Assembly: GCA_017435245.1 (NCBI GenBank)
Contig: JAFSFK010000096.1
Span: forward strand, 1-10,721
Reading direction: 5' to 3'
Length of the DNA: 10,721 nt
From: Oscillospiraceae bacterium
GTDB taxonomy: Bacteria; Bacillota; Clostridia; Oscillospirales; Oscillospiraceae
Part shown: positions 1-6,191 of the stretch, in pieces
Layout: each line of letters opens with the position of its first letter
How positions within the stretch are numbered: position 1 is the stretch's first letter
Position numbers and translations under genes: made by a program
The notes under the pieces: model-generated
Told to the model about the DNA's origin: nothing
What the model saw: only the letters and a program-made list of their open reading frames with translations
Databases searched by the model: none

Positions 1-606
1 CGGCCCAAGGTGATCCTGTCCGCCAGCGGTATGTGTGAGGCAGGCCGTATCCGCCATCACCTGAAACATAACCTTTGGGGAGAAGAAAACACCGTCCTGT
101 TTGTAGGCTATCAAGCAGAAGGGTCCCTTGGCAGAAAGCTGCAAAATGGCGCACAGTATGTCCGCTTGTTCGGTGAGGATATTACTGTCAATGCGGAGAT
201 CGCCGCACTCCACGGCACCAGCGGCCATGCAGACCAGGCAGGTCTGCTGCGGTGGCTGGCAGGCTTTAAGGAGAAACCGCAGTTGGTGTTCGTCAACCAT
301 GGTGACGATGCCACCTGTATCGTGTTCCAAAAGCTGCTGACGCAAATGGGCTACTACGCAGAAGCACCTTACAGCGGAGCACAGTACGATCTGCAGACCA
401 GCAGAATGACTGTGTTTGCAGATTCCAAACCCATACGCAGGGAAGAGCAGACAAAGGGATCTGCCAGAGCACGGGCAGTCTATGGAGAACTCCTTGCAGC
501 CGCAGAAGCACTCCTTGCCTTTGTTAAAACCTGTAAAGGCCGTACCAATAAGGATAACGCAAAGTTTGCCTCTCAGATCCGCAATCTGATTGAAAAATGG
601 AAATAA
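1..606 (+). CDS. beta-CASP metallo-beta-lactamase fold RNase/exonuclease, C-terminal part (5' truncated)
   Basis: The reading frame is open from base 1, so the start and the N-terminal metallo-beta-lactamase half, which carries the HxHxDH site, lie outside the window. The visible 201 residues include the signature VILSASGMCEAGR (from codon 4), typical of the beta-CASP region of CPSF73/Ysh1-like and bacterial homologues. They also include the two late histidines of the family: motif B in TSGHADQ (His codon 226-228) and motif C in FVNHGDD (His codon 298-300). Known members of this group are zinc-dependent endo- or 5'-exonucleases acting on RNA in the cytoplasm. The last ~50 residues are basic and helical and look like a C-terminal extension. 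The gene ends in TAA and is followed within 10 bases by an intrinsic terminator, so it is not in an operon with anything downstream. The family call is firm; RNA as substrate is inferred from the family. Confidence 0.9.
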   Translation, partial: RPKVILSASGMCEAGRIRHHLKHNLWGEENTVLFVGYQAEGSLGRKLQNGAQYVRLFGEDITVNAEIAALHGTSGHADQAGLLRWLAGFKEKPQLVFVNHGDDATCIVFQKLLTQMGYYAEAPYSGAQYDLQTSRMTVFADSKPIRREEQTKGSARARAVYGELLAAAEALLAFVKTCKGRTNKDNAKFASQIRNLIEKWK

Positions 607-611
607 AATAT

Positions 612-646
612 AAAGCTGGCTTGCTTTCCCGCAAGTCAGCTTTTTT
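612..646 (+). terminator. Rho-independent terminator of the beta-CASP gene
   Basis: A 13-bp stem (612-624 with 631-643, including one G.T wobble) closes a 6-base loop TTTCCC and runs into a six-T tract at 641-646. It starts only 6 bases after the stop codon. Because the left arm begins with AAA the stem is nearly symmetrical, but the T tract marks plus-strand use. Confidence 0.9.
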
Positions 647-654
647 ATCTGTAC

Positions 655-690
655 AGGAGGTTTCGCATCAAAATGTATGCGAAACCTCTT
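655..690. repeat. second perfect stem-loop directly downstream of the terminator
   Basis: Arms GAGGTTTCGCAT (657-668) and ATGCGAAACCTC (677-688) form a perfect 12-bp stem with an 8-base loop, extendable to 14 bp by a G.T and an A-T pair. Only three T residues follow (689-691), so it is a poor terminator by itself. It could be a backup terminator, a bidirectional barrier, or the edge of the repeat cluster that follows. No coding sequence lies between it and the first terminator. Confidence 0.6.
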
Positions 691-699
691 TGTTCTGAC

Positions 700-1025
700 T
701 GGGTGGTACCAAAGGCAACCCCCGGCTATGCCGGGGGAATAAAAGAGCTTTAGCGGAGAACAAAGAAATAAAATAGAATCCCTCAGTAGAGCAGAAGTGG
801 TTTGCCGACCACACATCTACAATAGAGAGGGATTCCAACTGACAATTTAGGGTAGTATCGTCTACAGAAATGTTAGAATAAAAGGATACATTGCCCCTTT
901 AGGGGCGGTAGGGCAGGTAATGCAGACGTCAGAAATTCAGTGCATCTTTAGATGCCCGCCAGTAAAAAGCCCTTCTAGGGCTTAATCAAGCCTCCGGCTT
1001 ACCGGGGGGTTCCTTTTTTTATTTT
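700..1025 (+). mobile_element. IS200/IS605-like element remnant or MITE-type derivative, no transposase
   Basis: About 325 bases without a usable ORF carry a chain of stem-loops. These are 719-737 (8-bp stem CCCCCGGC, 3-base loop), 776-835 (9-bp outer stem GAATCCCTC/GAGGGATTC with inner stems 786-790/816-820 and 797-801/808-812), 893-906 (GCCCC-TTTA-GGGGC), 942-955 (GCATC-TTTA-GATGC), 967-983 (AAGCCCT-TCT-AGGGCTT) and 991-1008 (CCTCCGG-CTTA-CCGGGGG), followed by a T-rich tract at 1011-1025. A GC-rich terminal hairpin, a long leader hairpin with outer GAATCCCTC-type arms, and a tail of small TTTA-loop hairpins resemble, from memory, the non-coding ends of IS200-type (Y1 transposase) elements in gut Clostridia. 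No tnpA frame lies between the ends, so this would be an internally deleted, trans-mobilisable derivative. The exact ends are not determined. The alternative is a structured non-coding RNA. Confidence 0.55.
991..1020 (+). terminator. terminator-like hairpin at the right edge of the repeat cluster
   Basis: A 7-bp stem CCTCCGG/CCGGGGG (one T.G wobble) with loop CTTA is followed by GTTCC and then a run of seven T (1014-1020). It can act as an intrinsic terminator on the plus strand and would insulate the next gene. It may equally be the right-end hairpin of the IS200-like element. The two roles are compatible. Confidence 0.5.
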
Positions 1026-1162
1026 ACAGGTGCGGCGGGAAATCGTCGGAGCTATTTATATAAATAACAGTTATTGGTCATCCAATCGTAACGGCTTTGG
1101 TTGCTTCATAAAACCAGTGGTTATAAAAGGTGAGTATGGAATCTCATTGCGTATTTATTCCC

Positions 1163-1191
1163 TTTACAATGGAATGGTTTGTTGCTATAGT
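1163..1191 (+). promoter_or_regulatory. sigma-A-type promoter for the glycerophosphodiesterase gene
   Basis: The -35 box TTTACA (1163-1168), a 17-base spacer and the -10 box TATAGT (1186-1191) each match consensus in five of six positions. The -10 is preceded by TGC, giving an extended -10. Transcription would start near 1198, leaving a leader of about 63 bases. The sequence between 1026 and 1162 has no recognisable gene. It contains a short AT palindrome (TATTTATATAAATA, 1053-1066) and nothing else that I can identify. Confidence 0.65.
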
Positions 1192-1261
1192 ACTTGGTAT
1201 GGCTGATGTATAAATCTGGTACGGCAAGAAAATTATCTGCATTCAAAATGGAGGAATGAAC

Positions 1262-1996
1262 ATGAAAAAGATTCTTGTAGAAGGTCACAGAGGCTTCTGT
1301 GCCAAGTATCCTGAGAACACGATGATCTCTTTCCAGGCGGCGCTGGAGATGGGCGTGGATGCCATTGAATTTGATGTGTGGCTGACCGCTGACAAGGTGC
1401 CGGTTTTGATCCATGACGGCAACTGCCGCCGCACCTGCGGTAAGGATGTCCATGTCCGGGATCTGCCTTTGAGCGAGGTAAAGAAGCTGCGGGCTACCTA
1501 TGAAGAAAAGTTTGGCGACACCTTTAAGGGTCAGGATATTGAGATCCCCACCCTGGAGGAGCTGCTGATCCTGTGCAAGGAGAAGTATCCTCACATCAAG
1601 CTGGGTGTAGAGATCAAGGAATACACCGAGGAAAATGTGGATCTCACCGTTGCCCTGCTGAAGAAGTACGGCTTCTTCGATACCTGTTATTTCTATGCTT
1701 TCAACGGCCGCATCATTAAGTATCTGAAGCAGAAGTACAACGGCCGTACCATGGGTTATCCGGATTTCCAGATGGGCGAATATGCCGCCGATACCTATGA
1801 CTACTATTGTGAGATCGGTCTCGGACTGAATATTGTTCGTTCTGAGATACTGCCCATCTACTTGGCAAAGGGCTTGCCCATTCACATGTTCTGCGCAGAT
1901 ACGGAAGAGGATGTGCGTATGTGCATTGAAAAGGGTGCAGACCTGATCACTGCCAACGATCCTACCGCACTGATGAAGGTGCTGGGAAGACTGTAA
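1262..1996 (+). CDS. glycerophosphodiester phosphodiesterase (GDPD family), cytoplasmic
   Basis: This enzyme of 244 residues hydrolyses glycerophosphodiesters to glycerol-3-phosphate and an alcohol. The N-terminus reads GHRG then PENT, with the catalytic and metal-binding set His9, Arg10, Glu36, Asp38 and His51 (motifs EFDVWLTAD and PVLIHD). The further active-site pair Glu117/Lys119 lies in LGVEIK. The C-terminus (CADTEEDVRMCIEKGADLI followed by TANDP) is the usual closing strand of the GDPD TIM barrel. The length fits the short bacterial forms. No signal peptide is present, so it should act on intracellular glycerophosphodiesters from lipid turnover or uptake. An in-frame ATG at 1256 abuts the Shine-Dalgarno GGAGGA (1250-1255), so the ATG at 1262, seven bases after GGAGG, is preferred. 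It is a single-gene unit with its own promoter and terminator and has no obvious link to the sugar locus downstream. Confidence 0.92.
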   Translation: MKKILVEGHRGFCAKYPENTMISFQAALEMGVDAIEFDVWLTADKVPVLIHDGNCRRTCGKDVHVRDLPLSEVKKLRATYEEKFGDTFKGQDIEIPTLEELLILCKEKYPHIKLGVEIKEYTEENVDLTVALLKKYGFFDTCYFYAFNGRIIKYLKQKYNGRTMGYPDFQMGEYAADTYDYYCEIGLGLNIVRSEILPIYLAKGLPIHMFCADTEEDVRMCIEKGADLITANDPTALMKVLGRL

Positions 1997-2000
1997 GAAG

Positions 2001-2030
2001 AAAAACGCTGCCCGGAAGGGCAGCGTTTTT
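2001..2030. terminator. bidirectional intrinsic terminator between convergent genes
   Basis: A perfect 13-bp stem (AAAAACGCTGCCC, 2001-2013, with its complement 2018-2030) closes a GGAA tetraloop. Five A residues on the left and five T residues on the right make it work in both directions. It lies 4 bases after the phosphodiesterase stop and 6 bases after the ribulokinase stop. Confidence 0.93.
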
Positions 2031-2036
2031 GACTTT

Positions 2037-3671
2037 TTACAGTGCTTTCAGCCGTTTCATGACCTTGGTTTCTTTGCCAAAGTGTTGGGACAGCGCTGTG
2101 TATTCTTCATACAGGGGCAGATACCGCTCAGTATTTTCGGGATTGGGAGTATAGCAGATCTCGCATTTATCCGCCAGGACGGCGGCAGAGGCTTCCATGG
2201 TGTCATAATAGCCGCAGGCAAGGCCTGCAAATACAGCACTTCCTCTGGCGGTTGCCTGGGTCGAGGAGCAAACACGGATCTTGATTCCCAGAATATCCGC
2301 ATACAGCTGCATCAGGAAGGGGTTGCGGCGGCAGATACCGCCGGCGGCGTAAGCCTCTTCGATGGCGATACCGCTGGCCTGGTAGCGCTCCATAATAGCA
2401 CGGGCGCCGAAGGCGGTGGATTCGATCAAGGCCCGGTAAATATCCTCCGGCTTGGTTTTCAGGGTCAGTCCGAGGATCATTCCGGACAGGTCATAATCCG
2501 CAAGAGGGGAGCGGCAGCCGTTCCACCAATCCAGTACCACCAGCCGGTTTTGTCCCACTTCCAAAGCGGAGGCTTTTTCGTCCAGAAGTCCGAATAAGCT
2601 GAGCCCCCGGGATCTTGCTTCCTGTGCGTATTTTTCGGGGACGCAGTTTTCCACGAACCAGCCGAAGGCATCGCCCACGCAGCTTTGACCTGCCTCATAG
2701 GCATAATAACCGGGGATAACGCCGTCGGAAACACAGCCGCAGATACCGGTCATTTTTTGGTCTGCGGAATCCAGTACAAAGCCGGCGGCAGAAGTGCCGA
2801 TGATCAGCATCAGTTTTCCCGGTGTGACCACGCCTGCACCCGGAATACCGGCGTGTCCGTCAATGATGGGTGCGGCTACGGTGGTTCCGGGGAAAAGTCC
2901 CGTAAGCTCGCTTCCGGCAACGGAAACCTCGCCGGCCTTGGTGCCGGTGGGGATGACTTCGTGAGGGATCTTGGTGCCGATGAGATCCGCCAATTGGGGG
3001 TCCAGTGCGGCAAAATAGGAATTGGAAGGATAACCGGCTTCCCGGTCCCACAGCGCCTTAAAGCCTGCGCAGCAGCTGTTTCGGGTCTCCTGACCGGTAA
3101 TCATCCACACCAGCCAGTCGGCAGCTTCGATAAAACGGGCGGCTTCATGATAGATCTGGGGTGCTTTCCGCAGGGTCTCCCAGATCTTGGGCACCGTCCA
3201 TTCCGAGGAGACTTTGCCGCCGCAATTGCCCAGCCACGGCTCATTTCGCTCCATGGCGATCCGGGTCATTTCGTCGGCCTCCCACTGTGCGCTGTGGTGC
3301 TTCCAAAGCTTGGCATAAGCATGGGGGTTACTGCGGTATTTTTCCTGAAAGCACAGAGGTATTCCCTTCCGGTCCACCGCCAGAATGGTGGCAGCGGTAA
3401 AATCGATGCCCAGACCCAATACATCCTGCGCAGCGACACCGGAGGTTTCCAAAACCTTGTGCAGCGTAAAAGACAGGGCGTCCAGATAGTCCTGAGGATC
3501 CTGCAGGGCAGCATCATTTCCTATGGAAGAACCGGGGAAATCCTCCTGCCCCAATACGGCGTGGGGATAGACAAATTCCGCTTGGGCAAGCTCCTGTCCG
3601 GTGGCTACATCCACCAGCAGCGCTCTGGCAGAGAGGGTTCCGTAATCAAGACCGATGACATATTTACTCAT
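2037..3671 (-). CDS. araB: ribulokinase, FGGY carbohydrate kinase family (AraB-type)
   Basis: This 544-residue kinase would phosphorylate L-ribulose, or a related 2-ketopentose, to the 5-phosphate with ATP. The N-terminal FGGY domain starts with GLDYGT (Asp9) and contains GIDFTAATILAVD (88-100), WKHHSAQWEAD (123-133) and CCAGFKALWD (200-209), all typical of AraB rather than xylulokinase or glycerol kinase. The catalytic Asp271 is in DGHAGIPGAG. The C-terminal domain has GTSAAGFVL, YEAGQSCVGDAFGWF, LDWWNGCRSPL and the ATP-site AYAAGGICRRNPFLMQ. The length is close to the 540-570 usual for AraB. The start is set by AGAGG (3679-3683), seven bases upstream. It is transcribed alone and divergently from the epimerase operon. 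araA and araD are not in the window, so the true ketose could differ from L-ribulose. The family call is strong and the exact substrate is less sure. Confidence 0.9.
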   Translation of the reverse strand: MSKYVIGLDYGTLSARALLVDVATGQELAQAEFVYPHAVLGQEDFPGSSIGNDAALQDPQDYLDALSFTLHKVLETSGVAAQDVLGLGIDFTAATILAVDRKGIPLCFQEKYRSNPHAYAKLWKHHSAQWEADEMTRIAMERNEPWLGNCGGKVSSEWTVPKIWETLRKAPQIYHEAARFIEAADWLVWMITGQETRNSCCAGFKALWDREAGYPSNSYFAALDPQLADLIGTKIPHEVIPTGTKAGEVSVAGSELTGLFPGTTVAAPIIDGHAGIPGAGVVTPGKLMLIIGTSAAGFVLDSADQKMTGICGCVSDGVIPGYYAYEAGQSCVGDAFGWFVENCVPEKYAQEARSRGLSLFGLLDEKASALEVGQNRLVVLDWWNGCRSPLADYDLSGMILGLTLKTKPEDIYRALIESTAFGARAIMERYQASGIAIEEAYAAGGICRRNPFLMQLYADILGIKIRVCSSTQATARGSAVFAGLACGYYDTMEASAAVLADKCEICYTPNPENTERYLPLYEEYTALSQHFGKETKVMKRLKAL

Positions 3672-3684
3672 AACGACACCTCTT

Positions 3685-3723
3685 CATAAGTGTTTTGTTC
3701 ACTATAGCATAAGTGCTTTGTTC
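3685..3723 (-). promoter_or_regulatory. paired 16-bp direct repeats in the ribulokinase promoter, likely repressor operator
   Basis: CATAAGTGTTTTGTTC (3685-3700) and CATAAGTGCTTTGTTC (3708-3723) differ at one base and lie 23 bp apart start to start, about two helical turns. The second copy fills exactly the spacer between the -35 and -10 boxes. The first begins directly after the -10 and covers the transcription start. Two sites on one helix face at these positions are a classical repressor layout. The regulator is unknown. The AraC-type protein encoded at 6230-7048 is one candidate, and a DeoR-, LacI- or GntR-type protein elsewhere is another. Confidence 0.65.
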
Positions 3724-3729
3724 TGTAAA
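3701..3729 (-). promoter_or_regulatory. sigma-A-type promoter for the ribulokinase gene
   Basis: Read on the minus strand, TTTACA (3729-3724), a 17-base spacer and TATAGT (3706-3701) form a near-consensus promoter with an extended TGC before the -10. Transcription would start near 3694, about 23 bases before the start codon. It has the same hexamers and spacer length as the phosphodiesterase promoter at 1163-1191. The spacer is filled by one of two direct repeats (3685-3723), which points to repression. Confidence 0.75.
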
Positions 3730-3757
3730 GCTTGCGGTGCCACGGAAAAAGGGCTTG

Positions 3758-3811
3758 TGATAAAATTGCTGAAATGCTACCCTTTTTAGCACAAAATGCG
3801 CAATTTTATCA
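3758..3811. promoter_or_regulatory. long inverted repeat upstream of the epimerase operon promoter
   Basis: TGATAAAATTGC (3758-3769) is repeated in perfect inverse as GCAATTTTATCA (3800-3811). The arm centres lie 42 bp apart, about four helical turns. A smaller inverted pair TGCTA/TAGCA (3775-3779, 3787-3791) is nested inside. The right arm ends right at the expected -35 region of the plus-strand promoter. There is no T tract, so it is not a terminator. It is best read as an activator or looping site for the divergent control region. Confidence 0.5.
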
Positions 3812-3812
3812 A

Positions 3813-3841
3813 TTCCATTTTCGGGCAGATTCTTATATAAT
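3813..3841 (+). promoter_or_regulatory. activator-dependent-looking promoter of the epimerase-esterase operon
   Basis: A perfect -10 box TATAAT (3836-3841) is present. The position 17 bases upstream holds only TTCCAT (3813-3818), a poor -35. A start near 3848 gives a leader of about 29 bases. A perfect -10 with a weak -35 next to the inverted repeat at 3758-3811 is the usual look of a promoter needing an activator. Confidence 0.5.
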
Positions 3842-3876
3842 AACAGCAAGACTTTACATAGCAAAGGAGAATGCAT

Positions 3877-4818
3877 ATGCGGCCGTCGACTACCACAGGT
3901 GTTGCCTTGCGCAGCTTTGGAAATCCGCTACTGAATGACTATGAGGAAACCGTCCGCAGACTTTACGATGCGGGCTACCGGGTGTTGGACTTTGCCTTTG
4001 TCTGCCACAATTATCCCAACTACATCCTGCGCTGCGATGACTGGCAGCAGCGCATTGATTCCATCGCAAACCTGGCTGCAAAGCTGGGCGTGACCTTTTC
4101 CCAGAGCCATCTGCCCTACATCACCGATACCATGTACTGCACAGATGCCAACTTCCAGAAGCCCGGCTATGCGGAGTATTTTGATGAGTGTATGCGCAGA
4201 GCTTATATCGGCAGCGCCATGCTGGGTGTCCGGTATGCCACTGCCCATCCCATGAGCTTCCCGGAGTACAACTTTGAGGAGCAGCCTCAGCTGGAGGAAA
4301 ACCGCAAGTACTACGATAAATTTGTGGAGCTTGGCATTCAAAACGGCGTAGGCACAGCCTTTGAAAATATGCTGCCCAGTCTGAACCGCTCCTGGCCGGA
4401 CCGGTACTGCACCCGCTACGAGGAGCTGATCCGTCTGGTAGACAGCTACAACGATCCCATGGTGGGCATTTGCTGGGATACCGGCCACGCCAACCAGATG
4501 CGCTTCGATCAGGTGCGGGCGCTGCGGGCTGTGGGACACCGGCTGAAAAACACCCACATCAATGATAATCACTACGGTACCCGGGATGAGCATTTGCAGC
4601 CCTTTATGGGAACCATTGACTGGTTTAAGCTGATCCCCGTTCTGGCGGAGATCGAATATGATGGCGACCTGGCTTATGAGACCAATCAGGTGGGAATCAA
4701 GGCCAAGGGAGAGCTCCAGGATGCGATCCTGCGGCTGACCTACGAAAACGGCTGCTATCTGGTGAAGATCTACGAAGAGGCGCTGGCGCAGAAAAATAAA
4801 GAGAAGATCACCATCTGA
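3877..4818 (+). CDS. sugar phosphate isomerase/epimerase, xylose isomerase-like TIM barrel
   Basis: This 313-residue cytoplasmic protein belongs to the AP endonuclease 2/xylose isomerase-like superfamily, which includes ketose 3-epimerases, hydroxypyruvate isomerase and inosose enzymes. The four metal ligands of that fold are visible: Glu163 (AFENM), Asp201 with His204 (CWDTGHAN), His227 (THINDN) and Glu268 (AYETNQ). The N-terminus LRSFGNPLLNDYEETVRRLY starts the first strand and helix, and SQSHLPY carries the His often seen near the substrate. It heads an operon with two esterases (17-base gap) and is divergent from ribulokinase. A role in supplying or converting a ketopentose for that kinase is plausible but inferred. 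The ATG at 3871 lies within two bases of AAGGAG (3864-3869), so the in-frame ATG at 3877, spaced seven bases, is preferred. The exact reaction cannot be told from sequence. Confidence 0.82.
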   Translation: MRPSTTTGVALRSFGNPLLNDYEETVRRLYDAGYRVLDFAFVCHNYPNYILRCDDWQQRIDSIANLAAKLGVTFSQSHLPYITDTMYCTDANFQKPGYAEYFDECMRRAYIGSAMLGVRYATAHPMSFPEYNFEEQPQLEENRKYYDKFVELGIQNGVGTAFENMLPSLNRSWPDRYCTRYEELIRLVDSYNDPMVGICWDTGHANQMRFDQVRALRAVGHRLKNTHINDNHYGTRDEHLQPFMGTIDWFKLIPVLAEIEYDGDLAYETNQVGIKAKGELQDAILRLTYENGCYLVKIYEEALAQKNKEKITI

Positions 4819-4835
4819 AAGAGAGAGGAAAAATC

Positions 4836-5495
4836 ATGGAATTAAAGGGTAAAAAAGTGGTATTTCTGGGCGACAGCATTACAGAAGGCTGTGGCATTTC
4901 CTCCGATGCGTTTCTTTATTGGAGACAGTTTGGAGAGCTTACGGGCGCCCAGGTTTATGCAAACGGCATTGGCGGCAGCCGCATTACGCCCCAGCGGTTT
5001 CCTAACCCGGAGGAACCCAGGGTGGAGCGGTATTTTGCCAGCCGGGTGGATGAGCTGCCTGTGGATGCGGATATTGTGGTGGTCTTTGGCGGCACCAATG
5101 ACTTCGGCACCGGCGACGCTGCCCTTGGCACCATTGCCGACCGCACCAATGATACCTTCTACGGCGCCTGCCATCTGCTGGTACGCAAGCTCTACGAAAA
5201 GTATCCCAATGCCACGATCGTGCTGATGACCCCGCTGCACCGCCTGTCTGAGGACGAGGCGCTGTATAATGAACTGGGTGTCCGCCGTGTAGGTCCGCTG
5301 TCTGTATACGTGAATGCCCTGCGTGAAATTGCGGAGTTTTATGGGCTGCCTGTGGTGGATCTGTTTGCCAATTGCAAGATCCAGCCCCGGGTGGATGCCT
5401 TGCGTGAAATGTATATGCCCGATGGCCTGCACCCCAATGATGCCGGTTCTGCCTTGGTGGCAGAATGCCTGCAAAAGGTTCTGGAGCTTCTGTGA
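4836..5495 (+). CDS. SGNH/GDSL-family esterase, first of a tandem pair
   Basis: This 219-residue alpha/beta hydrolase has the complete SGNH set: block I GDSITEG with nucleophile Ser14, block II Gly46 in NGIGGS, block III Asn88 in GGTNDF, and block V Asp196/His199 in PDGLHPND. The family hydrolyses esters, and many small bacterial members deacetylate sugars or oligosaccharides. No signal peptide or lipobox is present, so it should act in the cytoplasm on imported substrate. It lies 17 bases after the epimerase, and its stop overlaps the start of a paralogue. The start ATG at 4836 follows the GAGAGG site at 4821-4826 by nine bases. The acyl group and sugar are unknown. Acetyl from acetylated hemicellulose or pectin oligosaccharide is the likely guess from context. 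Confidence 0.88.
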   Translation: MELKGKKVVFLGDSITEGCGISSDAFLYWRQFGELTGAQVYANGIGGSRITPQRFPNPEEPRVERYFASRVDELPVDADIVVVFGGTNDFGTGDAALGTIADRTNDTFYGACHLLVRKLYEKYPNATIVLMTPLHRLSEDEALYNELGVRRVGPLSVYVNALREIAEFYGLPVVDLFANCKIQPRVDALREMYMPDGLHPNDAGSALVAECLQKVLELL

Positions 5496-6151
5496 TGGAA
5501 CTGCGGGGAAAGAAGATTGCATTTTTAGGGGACAGCATAACGGAAGGCTACGGCGCTTCGGGGAAGGACAAGACCTACTGGCATTTGCTGGGGGAGGAGA
5601 CCGGGGCGGAGGTTTATGGCTATGGTATTGGCGGAACCACCATTGCCCGCAGGCAGAAGCCCCTTGAGATCCCTTCCACCAACCGCTACTTCGGCTCCCG
5701 GGTGGAAGAAATGATCCCGGATGCGGATATTGTGGTGATTTTTGGCGGAACCAATGACTTTGGCGGGAGTGACCCGGCACTGGGCAGTATCACGGACCGA
5801 ACGGAAGATACCTTCTACGGTGCGTACCATTGCCTGATCCAAAAACTGATCGCCAGATACCCCAATGCGAAGCTGGTGATCGCTACACCGCTGCACCGCA
5901 TTACTGAGGACGACGACACATACAACGAGCAGGCAGGCCGCAGAGGCGGCACGCTGCGCCGGTATGTTCAGGCGATCCGGGAAATTGCGGAGTTTTATGG
6001 CTTGGCAGTGGCGGATCTGTACCGAACCTGTCCCCTTCAGCCCCGTATGCCGGGACACCAGCAGCGCTATATGCCGGATGGTGTGCATCCCAATGATGCC
6101 GGACATGTTCTTATTGCGGAAGCATTTATGCGTTATTTTATAACACAATAA
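5495..6151 (+). CDS. SGNH/GDSL-family esterase, second of a tandem pair
   Basis: This 218-residue paralogue of the preceding protein shares at least half of its residues by eye over the whole length. The SGNH set is again complete: Ser14 in GDSITEG, Gly46 in GIGGT, Asn87 in GGTNDF, and Asp195/His198 in PDGVHPND. The start codon overlaps the upstream stop by one base (TGATG at 5493-5497), with GGAG (5483-5486) eight bases upstream, so translation is probably coupled. The frame is open further upstream to 5465, but that stretch lies inside the first esterase and is not used. The copies differ most in the loop after block II and around residues 140-152, which suggests different acyl position or sugar preference rather than redundancy. 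It is cytoplasmic, as no signal peptide is seen. It is the last gene of the operon and is followed by a terminator. Confidence 0.88.
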   Translation: MELRGKKIAFLGDSITEGYGASGKDKTYWHLLGEETGAEVYGYGIGGTTIARRQKPLEIPSTNRYFGSRVEEMIPDADIVVIFGGTNDFGGSDPALGSITDRTEDTFYGAYHCLIQKLIARYPNAKLVIATPLHRITEDDDTYNEQAGRRGGTLRRYVQAIREIAEFYGLAVADLYRTCPLQPRMPGHQQRYMPDGVHPNDAGHVLIAEAFMRYFITQ

Positions 6152-6156
6152 CAGAT

Positions 6157-6187
6157 GGGGGTGTTGCTGCTGCAACACCCCTGTTTT
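6157..6187 (+). terminator. intrinsic terminator of the epimerase-esterase operon
   Basis: Stem GGGGTGTTGC (6158-6167) with GCAACACCCC (6172-6181), extendable by a G.T pair, closes a 4-base loop. It is followed by TGTTTT (6182-6187). It begins 6 bases after the stop of the second esterase. Confidence 0.85.
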
Positions 6188-6191
6188 GCAC

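Noticed and set aside
893..983. Series of short hairpins considered as a CRISPR array
   Set aside because: The repeats are short palindromes of different sequence with no constant repeat and spacer lengths, and no cas genes are present.
1026..1255. Region upstream of the phosphodiesterase considered as a riboswitch
   Set aside because: The transcribed leader after the mapped promoter is only about 63 bases and shows no stable conserved stem or anti-terminator.
1121..1885. 254-codon minus-strand open frame opposite the phosphodiesterase gene
   Set aside because: It is fully antisense to a gene with an intact GDPD motif set. Its translation has no recognisable domain and it lacks a ribosome binding site; this is a shadow frame.
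2685..3689. 334-codon plus-strand open frame opposite ribulokinase
   Set aside because: Antisense to a strongly conserved kinase. The translation is rich in Gly/Arg/His with no domain, so it is a codon-bias shadow.
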